DNA of 17,255 nucleotides from positions 1-17,255 of the forward strand of contig WFTH01000016.1 in assembly GCA_015485595.1 (NCBI GenBank), written 5' to 3'. Origin of the DNA: Candidatus Microgenomates bacterium (GTDB lineage: Bacteria; Patescibacteriota; Microgenomatia; UBA1400; PJMF01). A program made the translations under genes and the position numbers. Positions 7,828 to 13,522 of the stretch are shown piece by piece; position 1 is the stretch's first letter, and each line of letters begins with the position of its first letter. The notes beneath the pieces were generated by a model. That model saw only the letters and a list, made by a program, of their open reading frames with translations. It was not told the origin of the DNA and did no database searches.

Positions 7828-8370
7828 TTAAAGTTCCCAGGTCTCTGCCGGCTTCTCTCCTTGAGGATTAATTACTTTAACCTTACCCACATCCATCAAC
7901 CAGCCTGCTTTTTGACCTTTATAGGTCTCTCCATACACCCTTACCTGCATACCCACAAACTTGTCCAGATCGGTAACCGAAGAAGTAAGATAGACCGTTT
8001 GGGACGGACCACCGGGACGCAACAGCTTATGTGAACCCTCACCGTCGATACCGCCAGATTCCAAGTAACCTTCAGCTTCATCCGCAAAAACCGCGTCTTC
8101 ACTCCCAAAAATGTCTCCTGGCTTAATCTGATCTTTCTCAGGTACTTGAGTTATTGGGGCTTGAGATGAGTTAGCTTTATCTTGACTATACAGCTTGGCA
8201 GCTCCTAGACCGGTAGCTACTCCTAGACCTAAACTCACCATCAAGACTACCGCCACCCAAAGATAACCAAGCTTTGGATGCTTAGCTTGAGCTTTAACTT
8301 CAGGCGATGTTTGGAGGGTTTCCTGGGTTACTTCTGGCTCTGAAGGTTGGGTAAGGTCTAGTTTTTTCAT
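7828..8370 (-). CDS. Hypothetical membrane-anchored protein with small outer domain
   Basis: I do not recognise a named family. The 180-residue product has a polar Glu/Thr/Pro-rich N terminus of about 32 residues, one transmembrane helix (about 35-59, Gly/Val/Leu-rich), a linker, and a C-terminal domain from about residue 100. The C-terminal segment QTVYLTSSVTDLDKFVGMQVRVYG followed by WLMDVGKVKVI has the alternating pattern of a small beta-barrel, possibly OB-like; that is inference. The ATG at 8370 has no Shine-Dalgarno and lies only 4-6 nt from the predicted transcription start. It is divergent from ftsE, with which it shares a promoter region, and convergent with prfB. Confidence 0.75.
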   Translation of the reverse strand: MKKLDLTQPSEPEVTQETLQTSPEVKAQAKHPKLGYLWVAVVLMVSLGLGVATGLGAAKLYSQDKANSSQAPITQVPEKDQIKPGDIFGSEDAVFADEAEGYLESGGIDGEGSHKLLRPGGPSQTVYLTSSVTDLDKFVGMQVRVYGETYKGQKAGWLMDVGKVKVINPQGEKPAETWEL

Positions 8371-8381
8371 CTATGACAGGT

Positions 8382-8411
8382 AGTATAACCAACACCCTTT
8401 ACGACTTGCAA
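8382..8411 (-). promoter_or_regulatory. Promoter of the hypothetical membrane protein gene
   Basis: On the minus strand TTGCAA (8411-8406), an 18-bp spacer and TATACT (8387-8382) form a sigma70-type promoter. The predicted start at about 8375 is only 4-6 nt before the ATG at 8370. The -35 hexamer is self-complementary and is also the -35 of the ftsE promoter on the other strand. Confidence 0.6.
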
Positions 8412-8434
8412 GGGTTAATTTTTATCGTTACACT
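8406..8434 (+). promoter_or_regulatory. Promoter of the ftsEX operon (predicted leaderless)
   Basis: TTGCAA (8406-8411), a 17-bp spacer and TACACT (8429-8434). The predicted transcription start coincides with the ATG at 8440, so the mRNA should have no leader. TACACT is also the best -10 found before the HU and lamin-tail genes in this window, which supports it as a real motif in this genome. Confidence 0.6.
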
Positions 8435-8439
8435 AGTTG

Positions 8440-9393
8440 ATGCCTATGATAATCTTTGAAAAAGTCACCCGCTCATTTTATCCAGGCGACTGTGGAGTGT
8501 TTGAGCTTAACTTTTTAATCGAAACAGGTGAAGCGGTGGTGCTAACCGGCAAAAGCGGTGCCGGCAAGACTACCATTATGAAGCTTATCACCAGAGAGTA
8601 TATGCCGGAAGCGGGAGAGATCTATCTAGATGAACTAATCTATAGTCAACTGTCCAAGGATCAAAACCATCTCTTAAAACGACGAGTGGGGGTGGTCTAC
8701 CAAGATTTTCTACTAATAAACGAGCTTACCACTTGGGAAAACATCGCCTTACCCCTCGAAGTGGTTGGCAAAAGTTATCACGAGACCAGAAAACGGGTTG
8801 ATGATCTAATTCGACTGGTTGGACTCGAGGGCAAAGAGGGACTTTTTCCCAGTCAGCTTTCTGGAGGAGAAGCTGGCAGAGTGAGTATTGCCCGAGCACT
8901 AGCCTTAGCCCCAGAAGTTATCTTTGCCGACGAACCAACCGGTAATCTCGATCCTCAAACCTCACTGGAGATTGCCCAGATTCTAAAAAAGATTAACCGC
9001 CTAGGAACCACCCTAATCTTAGCCACCCATGATCCGATTATCGTCGATCTTTTTAAGGAAGACAGGGTGATTCATCTAGATAAAGGCACAATTACTTCTG
9101 ACTCTAAACCAAAAGATCTTACTCTCGCTTTAGATAAGCTAAAAACTAAAAAAATTAGTCAAAAACCTTGGTGGGCACAACTGTTTACTAAGTTTAGATC
9201 CAAATCAGACTCTAAGCCCACAGCTAAAAAACCAGCTAAAAATCAAAAAGATTCCATAGCAAAACCTAAGAAGGAACCCGACTTGGAAACGTCTAAGAAA
9301 AACCAAAAACCAAGACCTCCAGAGAAAAAAAGTCGTCTAAAAACAAAAAGTACCAAAGCAAAATCAAAACAAAAGACTAAAAAAACATCATGA
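8440..9393 (+). CDS. ftsE: Cell division ATP-binding protein FtsE with long basic C-terminal tail
   Basis: FtsE is the ATPase of the FtsEX complex, which sits at the inner face of the membrane and controls cell-wall hydrolases at division. From ATG 8440 the product is 317 residues. It shows Walker A (GKSGAGKT, 37-44), the Q-loop (VYQDFLLINELT, Q88), the ABC signature (LSGGE, 140-144), Walker B (VIFADEPTGNLD, D164/E165) and the H-loop (LATHD, H197). The ABC domain ends near residue 225, the usual full length of FtsE. The remaining roughly 85 residues are about one third lysine with Ser, Thr, Pro and Gln and look disordered. ATG 8446 (MIIFEKV) and TTG 8437 are alternative starts; I chose 8440 because it coincides with the predicted transcription start. 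The stop overlaps the ftsX start as ATGA. Confidence 0.94.
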   Translation: MPMIIFEKVTRSFYPGDCGVFELNFLIETGEAVVLTGKSGAGKTTIMKLITREYMPEAGEIYLDELIYSQLSKDQNHLLKRRVGVVYQDFLLINELTTWENIALPLEVVGKSYHETRKRVDDLIRLVGLEGKEGLFPSQLSGGEAGRVSIARALALAPEVIFADEPTGNLDPQTSLEIAQILKKINRLGTTLILATHDPIIVDLFKEDRVIHLDKGTITSDSKPKDLTLALDKLKTKKISQKPWWAQLFTKFRSKSDSKPTAKKPAKNQKDSIAKPKKEPDLETSKKNQKPRPPEKKSRLKTKSTKAKSKQKTKKTS

Positions 9394-10259
9394 AATCACT
9401 CAAAAACGCTTTCATAAATATCAGGCGTTCGCCTTACCAATCACTTTTGGTAGTGGTGATGATGAGCCTAACCTTTATTATCGGCTACACTGTCTCTTTT
9501 GTTATCTACACCACAAACATCATGCTACAAGAGATCGAGTCACAACCCCAAGTAGTGGCTTTTTTTAAACTGGACACCCCTAAAGAAAAACTACAACAAG
9601 TTAAAGATCAGATAGAAAACCTAAGCTATACTAAGCAGGTCACTCTGATTACTCAGTCTCAAGCACTTAAACTTTATAAAGAAGAAAATCAGGATGAACC
9701 TTTGTTGTTGGAGCTTGTAACAGCAGATATTCTGCCAGCTAGTATAGAAGTTTCTACTTATAAGATAGAAGATCTGGAAAAAATCAAGTCTGAGCTGAAC
9801 AAACTCGATGTCATCGATGATGTCGTCTACCAACAAGACGCGATCAAAACCTTGGCTAAAGCCATTAACACTGTTAAAACTGCCGGCCTAATTGCGGTGG
9901 CAATCTTGGCTTTGATCTCTTTTGTGACCATGGTGGTAATCATCGCTCTAAAAGTTGCCGGCAAAAAACAGTCGATCAAGGTAATGCGCTTGGTGGGGGC
10001 TCATCACAACTTTATTCGCCAGCCATATATTCTCGAGGGAGCACTTTATGGTTTGATTGGTTCGACCATCGGATTTGCTATTTCAGGAGGAATCATCTAT
10101 CTCTCTTGGCCAAACATAGTCAAAACTCTCAATCTAAGCATTAATCCCCAACTTAGCCTTAGCTTGATCATCAGCTACTTTGGTATCGGCACCACAATAG
10201 GAGTTATTCTTGGCTCTTTTGCCGGCATGCTTGCTGTCAATCGTTTAATCAAAAGATGA
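9390..10259 (+). CDS. ftsX: Cell division protein FtsX (ABC transporter-like permease)
   Basis: FtsX is the membrane partner of FtsE and passes its ATPase cycle to an outer hydrolase or activator; it is not thought to transport a substrate. The 289-residue product has a short cytoplasmic N terminus, helix 1 (about 17-42), an outer domain (about 43-165) with the family's LPASIEV motif, and three C-terminal helices. Helix 2 lies at about 168-192. The cytoplasmic loop KVMRLVGAHHNFIRQPYILEG, typical of FtsX, is followed by helix 3 (about 215-237) and helix 4 (about 258-283). ATGA overlaps at both ends tie it to ftsE and to the downstream peptidase gene. Confidence 0.95.
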   Translation: MKSLKNAFINIRRSPYQSLLVVVMMSLTFIIGYTVSFVIYTTNIMLQEIESQPQVVAFFKLDTPKEKLQQVKDQIENLSYTKQVTLITQSQALKLYKEENQDEPLLLELVTADILPASIEVSTYKIEDLEKIKSELNKLDVIDDVVYQQDAIKTLAKAINTVKTAGLIAVAILALISFVTMVVIIALKVAGKKQSIKVMRLVGAHHNFIRQPYILEGALYGLIGSTIGFAISGGIIYLSWPNIVKTLNLSINPQLSLSLIISYFGIGTTIGVILGSFAGMLAVNRLIKR

Positions 10260-11509
10260 AGTTAAACTTAACTCGCTTTACCGCTTACTCAGTGGTTAAG
10301 GTAGCGTTACCCTTACTAAGTCTTCTCTTTTACCTGACTCCCACCCCCGCTTTGGCCGTCTCAAGCTGCAACCTAAACTGCGAAGTAAAAAAGGGGGATG
10401 ACTTGGAGTATGCAAGATGTTTGGGTGAAAAAAAGTCATGCTTGGAAAGTAAACTCAAAGAAATTCAGTCCAAAAAGTCTACCCTGGCTAATGAGATCAG
10501 CCTGATAAACGGCCGGATTAACCTGCAACAGTTAAAAATCAAACAAACCCTAGCTGACATCTCCTTGCTAGAAAATGAAATTGCCACTTTAAGCAATCAG
10601 ATCGATAATCTAAACTTCTCCCTCGATAGATTAACCGACATGCTCCTAAAAAGAATTCAGGCGCACTATAAGCGCAGTAGACTTTCGGCGATCTCTATTC
10701 CCTTTGTGGCAGATAACCTCAAGTCTATCTTTTTAAAACAGCGTTATCTGGACGAGGCAAGCAAGCAGACCGCCGATCTAATGAAAAAAGCCGAGACTCA
10801 ACGGTTGCTATACGATCAACAGAAACAGAAAAAGGAGCTAGTTCAAACTGAGTTAAAAACTAAAAAAAAAGAGTTAGAAAGACAAAAACAAGAGTTGGCA
10901 AGTCAAAAGGCAGCCCAACAGAAGGTCTTGGCTCAAACCAAACAATCAGAGCGCATCTATCAAAACCAACTGGCTGCCGTTATTGCTGAGTTTCAAGCTA
11001 TCCAATCGATCATCTCTGGTGGAGGAAAAGAGGTCTCTTCTGGACCAGTTAAGGCTGGGGAGAAAATAGCCAGCATCATTTCTGGACCTTCCTGCAATTC
11101 TAGTGGTAGCCATCTTCACTTTATGGTTACAAAGAATAAAGTAGCCCAAAATCCTTTTTCCTATCTCAAATCCGGAGTAAGTATCAGCAACTGCTCAGGC
11201 AGTAGTTGCGGCAGCGGTGACGGAGACCCAGCTAATCCTAGTGGTAGCTGGACTTGGCCTCTAAACAGCCCAATTCAACTACTGCAGGGCTTTGGTTCTA
11301 CTTGGGCAACTCGCCATACCTGGGTTAGGCGAGTCTACACCCACCACAACGGCATTGATATTAGAGGTTCAAGTTTAACGGTTAAAGCTGTTGCTGACGG
11401 CACACTCTACCGAGGTAGTTTTACTGGAAGTGGTGGTTGCCGACTTCGTTATGTTAAAATTGACCATGGAGGCGGGTTAGTCTCCTGGTATCTCCATGTT
11501 AACCACTAA
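10256..11509 (+). CDS. Secreted coiled-coil M23 (LytM) peptidase with apparently permuted domain, FtsEX partner
   Basis: This is probably the peptidoglycan hydrolase controlled by FtsEX. The 417-residue product has a signal peptide (cleavage predicted after Ala34 in PALA-VSS), a short Cys-rich segment, a long coiled coil (about 58-250) like EnvC, PcsB and CwlO, then a metallopeptidase part. The M23 blocks are in unusual order. The segment normally at the C-terminal end (VKAGEKIASI from 265, then HLHF at 286-289 and NPFSYLK) comes first. A Ser/Gly/Cys linker (about 306-330) follows, then the normal N-terminal blocks (WPLNSPIQLLQGFGS; H364-N-G-I-D368; KIDHGGGLVSWYLH with H414). The protein ends three residues later at H417. 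All expected zinc and catalytic residues (H364, D368, H414, H288) are present, so the enzyme is probably active. Its ATG overlaps the ftsX stop. Confidence 0.87.
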   Translation: MKLNLTRFTAYSVVKVALPLLSLLFYLTPTPALAVSSCNLNCEVKKGDDLEYARCLGEKKSCLESKLKEIQSKKSTLANEISLINGRINLQQLKIKQTLADISLLENEIATLSNQIDNLNFSLDRLTDMLLKRIQAHYKRSRLSAISIPFVADNLKSIFLKQRYLDEASKQTADLMKKAETQRLLYDQQKQKKELVQTELKTKKKELERQKQELASQKAAQQKVLAQTKQSERIYQNQLAAVIAEFQAIQSIISGGGKEVSSGPVKAGEKIASIISGPSCNSSGSHLHFMVTKNKVAQNPFSYLKSGVSISNCSGSSCGSGDGDPANPSGSWTWPLNSPIQLLQGFGSTWATRHTWVRRVYTHHNGIDIRGSSLTVKAVADGTLYRGSFTGSGGCRLRYVKIDHGGGLVSWYLHVNH

Positions 11510-11514
11510 GTGCT

Positions 11515-11552
11515 AAAAAATAAACCCCCTATAGCTTGCTGGCTACAAGGGG
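11515..11552 (-). terminator. Rho-independent terminator of the minus-strand small RNA
   Basis: On the minus strand CCCCT (11552-11548) pairs with AGGGG (11530-11526) and TAGC (11545-11542) pairs with GCTA (11535-11532) around a CAGCAA loop. The T-rich run TTTATTTTTT (11524-11515) follows at once. On the plus strand no T tract follows the hairpin, so it is oriented to stop minus-strand transcription. It lies just beyond the stop of the M23 gene and might also hinder readthrough from that side. Confidence 0.75.
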
Positions 11553-11633
11553 CTGCTTGACCCAAACTCCCGCAGCTCAACCTACCTTAGGGTAGTTCTA
11601 GAGCTGTGGGCCTTTAAAGCTGTTGTTTCAACT
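11515..11633 (-). ncRNA. Predicted structured small RNA, about 118 nt, family unknown
   Basis: A near-consensus promoter (11638-11666) and a terminator (11515-11552) bracket a short minus-strand unit with no ATG. The predicted RNA starts near 11632-11633. It has a small 5' hairpin (GUUG-AAA-CAAC), a large hairpin at 11610-11569, a short single-stranded linker and the terminator hairpin. In the large hairpin CCCACAGCUC pairs with GAGCUGCGGG with one A-C mismatch, and an inner CUACC-CUAA-GGUAG stem-loop extends it. I could not match it to tRNA, 5S rRNA, SRP RNA, tmRNA or RNase P RNA. A 6S-like regulator remains possible but the 5' and 3' ends do not pair as expected. It lies in the gap after the ftsEX-M23 operon and before the lamin-tail gene, pointing toward the former. 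Confidence 0.6.
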
Positions 11634-11637
11634 AGAT

Positions 11638-11666
11638 ATTATAACCTTTTAGCTAATTTTTATCAA
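11638..11666 (-). promoter_or_regulatory. Strong sigma70-type promoter of the small RNA
   Basis: On the minus strand TTGATA (11666-11661), exactly 17 bp, then TATAAT (11643-11638). This is the closest match to the bacterial consensus that I found in the window (11 of 12 hexamer positions). No protein-coding gene lies downstream on this strand until well past the terminator at 11515, so its product must be the short RNA. Confidence 0.72.
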
Positions 11667-11699
11667 TAGTATTTTTTTATTAAGTGGGTTATTAACATC

Positions 11700-11717
11700 A
11701 TACTATAACAATAGTAT
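11700..11717. repeat. AT-rich 7-bp inverted repeat
   Basis: ATACTAT and ATAGTAT are perfect inverted copies separated by AACA. The string CAATAGTAT at 11709-11717 also occurs directly at 11664-11672, where it overlaps the -35 region of the small-RNA promoter, 45 bp away. The region from about 11635 to 11830 is strikingly AT-rich, so chance dyads are likely and no function is claimed. Confidence 0.4.
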
Positions 11718-11732
11718 TCTATTGCTAGTTTA

Positions 11733-11754
11733 ATTAATTTATCTATAAATTAAT
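11733..11754. promoter_or_regulatory. 22-bp AT-only dyad upstream of the lamin-tail gene (possible operator)
   Basis: ATTAATTTAT and ATAAATTAAT are perfect 10-bp inverted copies around a two-base centre (CT, 11743-11744). With the TACACT -10 box at 11765-11770, the dyad would cover roughly positions -44 to -23 of the promoter, a usual place for a repressor or activator site. The low sequence complexity lowers confidence. An alternative promoter, TTGCTA (11722-11727), 16 bp, TATAAA (11744-11749), would overlap it directly. Confidence 0.4.
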
Positions 11755-11761
11755 ATTATTT

Positions 11762-11770
11762 TGTTACACT
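11762..11770 (+). promoter_or_regulatory. Candidate extended -10 promoter of the lamin-tail gene
   Basis: TGTTACACT is a TGn extension joined to TACACT (11765-11770), the same -10 hexamer as at ftsE and HU. The predicted start near 11777 leaves a leader of about 54 nt that is nearly pure A/T and has no Shine-Dalgarno before ATG 11831. Confidence 0.4.
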
Positions 11771-11830
11771 TTATGTAATAAAAAAGACATAAACTATTAC
11801 TTAAAATAATTAAAATTATCAAAAATAATA

Positions 11831-13141
11831 ATGCAAGATCAAAACAACCTCCTAAAAAAGCTTTTTTTAGGTTTGACGATCACTATACCTGCACTTGTCA
11901 GCGGTCTTTTTACCCCAGTCAAAGCTCAAGTAGTCATTAGCGAGATCCACCCTAATCCAACAGAAGGACAGCCAGAGTGGTTTGAGCTTGTTAATTTAAC
12001 TAATCAAACGGTTAAGCTAACAAACCTAGAGGCCTGGGATCAGCTTAGCCAACCAAGCAAGTTGCTTACGTTTGAGCTTACTTTAGACCCCAAACAAACA
12101 AAAGTTGTCTTTCTGCCCACTAACAAACTAAACAACTCTGGTGATACCTTAAGCCTAAAAGACTCCAAAGGGGGCTTGATCGATCAGGTGCAATTTGGCC
12201 AAACAAGCAAAGGTAAAAGTTACACCTTAACCAGGGTAAATCCGGCAAGTTTTGGCTGGCAAGAACCGTCTCCAAACCAAATCAGCCCTAGCCTTGTAGA
12301 TTTAATCTCGCCTACAACCACACCTAAAGCTAGTCAGTCAGCGACACCCACACCAAAACTAACACCAACGCCAGAGTCAAAATTAACTCAAACCCCAAAC
12401 CCTACAGTCAACCCAACTAACAGCTCGCCTACACCCACTCTCTACCTCTTAAAAGCTCAAGACCTCAAACTAACCGAAATAATGGCCTGCCCAGAAAAAA
12501 ACCAATCAGAATGGCTAGAGATCTACTGGTTGATGACAGAGACGGTCTTAACCCAACTAACCTTAGAAGATGAAACTCAAAACAAACTTGAGTTTAACCT
12601 CACTACCAAACCAAATGAGTATCAAGTGCTTGAGCTTAACAAAACCATACTCAACAATAGTGGAGACAAGATAAAACTGCTTAACGCTAAAGAACAACTT
12701 TTAAAAGAACTGACCTTGCCTGCCTGTCAAGCAGGTCAAAGCTATGCCCTAATCGGAGATAGCTGGCGACTAACTAACTCAAACACACCTCAAAAACCAA
12801 ATCCTAGTTTCACTCCCGTCCATACTCCTAACCCAACCTTAACTAAGGCAAATAACCTACTAAACCAAACCAACTTAGAAAACTCCACACCTAAACTTGC
12901 AAGCCCAAAAAAGCCTTTTCAACCGACAAAACAGCTACCTACACTTAAAATAACTAGACTCCTTCCAACTTTTCTTTCAGCCACTTCAAGTGGCCAAGTG
13001 CTTGGATCAGAAACCAAGATCTCAAATCCAAGATTGAGCTTTTTTGGCAGCTTGAGTGTTATAATAGGCGGTGCCAGCTTTTTTGCAAGTGGAAGTATCT
13101 ATCTTAAGTCAAGTTCTAAAAATGAATCTAGTTCACACTAA
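11831..13141 (+). CDS. Surface protein with two lamin-tail domains and C-terminal membrane anchor
   Basis: The 436-residue product has an N-terminal signal peptide (hydrophobic about 9-26, probable cleavage in VKAQ). The first lamin-tail (LTD) domain starts at VVISEIHPNPTEGQPEWFELVNLTN and ends near residue 150. A Thr/Pro/Ser linker (about 160-205) with PTPTP-type runs follows. A second, more divergent LTD domain starts near residue 215 (LKLTEIMACPEKNQSEWLEIY), and another Thr/Pro/Asn linker leads to a C-terminal helix (about 404-426) with a short polar tail. The region before the helix contains GQVLGSE; there is no LPxTG sortase motif. LTD domains are beta-sandwich modules found in many secreted bacterial proteins. 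A cell-surface or adhesion-like structural role is inferred. The downstream vanZ-like gene overlaps its end by 20 bp. Confidence 0.85.
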   Translation: MQDQNNLLKKLFLGLTITIPALVSGLFTPVKAQVVISEIHPNPTEGQPEWFELVNLTNQTVKLTNLEAWDQLSQPSKLLTFELTLDPKQTKVVFLPTNKLNNSGDTLSLKDSKGGLIDQVQFGQTSKGKSYTLTRVNPASFGWQEPSPNQISPSLVDLISPTTTPKASQSATPTPKLTPTPESKLTQTPNPTVNPTNSSPTPTLYLLKAQDLKLTEIMACPEKNQSEWLEIYWLMTETVLTQLTLEDETQNKLEFNLTTKPNEYQVLELNKTILNNSGDKIKLLNAKEQLLKELTLPACQAGQSYALIGDSWRLTNSNTPQKPNPSFTPVHTPNPTLTKANNLLNQTNLENSTPKLASPKKPFQPTKQLPTLKITRLLPTFLSATSSGQVLGSETKISNPRLSFFGSLSVIIGGASFFASGSIYLKSSSKNESSSH

Positions 13142-13508
13142 AAACTTTCTTTCAGCTTGGTTGCCACCGCTTCTTTGGGCTGGCCTGATCTTTATCTTTT
13201 CTTCACAGAGTGTTTTGCCGGGATTACAGACAAGCTCTCTAGATTTTGTGTTTAAAAAACTAGCCCATATTACAGTTTATGGGATACTTTATTTTTTAAT
13301 ATATCGGGCCGTGATGATTAATCTCAAACCAAATCAAAAAAAATCACCAAAGTACTATTTAGTTCCTTTTGCTGTCTTACTGCTTTACGCTGCTAGTGAT
13401 GAGATCCACCAGCACTTTGTTCCTGGCAGACATGCAACTTTAAGGGATGTGGGGTATGACCTGCTGGGTGGCTTCGGAGTGTTTTTAAAGATACACGGCT
13501 ATATCTAA
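13122..13508 (+). CDS. VanZ-like family membrane protein
   Basis: From ATG 13122 the product is 128 residues with about four membrane segments: LLWAGLIFIFSS, a second near AHITVYGILYFLIYRAV, a third near YLVPFAVLLLYAA, and a short C-terminal one. The defining signature SDEIHQHFVPGRHATLRDVGYDLLGG is intact (VanZ pattern DExHQ, PGR, D...D...G). VanZ was named for low-level teicoplanin resistance, but most homologues have unknown roles and nothing here implies a resistance function. The start lies inside the lamin-tail gene, giving a 20-bp overlap that suggests coupled translation; an earlier in-frame ATG at 13071 is less likely. The gene converges with the DUF3604 gene, with only 14 bp between stops and no terminator hairpin. 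Confidence 0.88.
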   Translation: MNLVHTKNFLSAWLPPLLWAGLIFIFSSQSVLPGLQTSSLDFVFKKLAHITVYGILYFLIYRAVMINLKPNQKKSPKYYLVPFAVLLLYAASDEIHQHFVPGRHATLRDVGYDLLGGFGVFLKIHGYI

Positions 13509-13522
13509 CAAGTCGCTCCCTA

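Noticed and set aside
7807..8034. Plus-strand 75-codon open frame opposite the hypothetical membrane protein
   Set aside because: It is fully antisense to a better-supported gene with its own promoter, and its translation shows no domain or signal-like feature.
11526..11552. Terminator for the M23 gene on the plus strand
   Set aside because: The hairpin is real, but on the plus strand it is preceded by an A-rich run and is not followed by T residues; its T tract belongs to the minus-strand orientation.
11514..11580. A 24-residue reading frame from TTG at 11580 on the minus strand inside the small RNA
   Set aside because: It has no Shine-Dalgarno, a rare start codon, and runs straight through the terminator hairpin and T tract, so it is unlikely to be translated.
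11515..11633. The small RNA as an SRP (4.5S) RNA
   Set aside because: The stretch GGGUCA-AGCAGCC recalls the loops flanking the SRP apical hairpin, but the GGAA tetraloop and its stem are missing and the 5' and 3' ends do not form the long SRP helix.
11635..11830. AT-rich region as a replication origin
   Set aside because: No DnaA-box cluster is visible and no dnaA, dnaN or similar gene is adjacent; promoter use on both sides explains it more simply.
13122..13508. VanZ-like gene as evidence of glycopeptide resistance
   Set aside because: There are no vanHAX, vanRS or other resistance genes; VanZ-like proteins are widespread in bacteria without such resistance.
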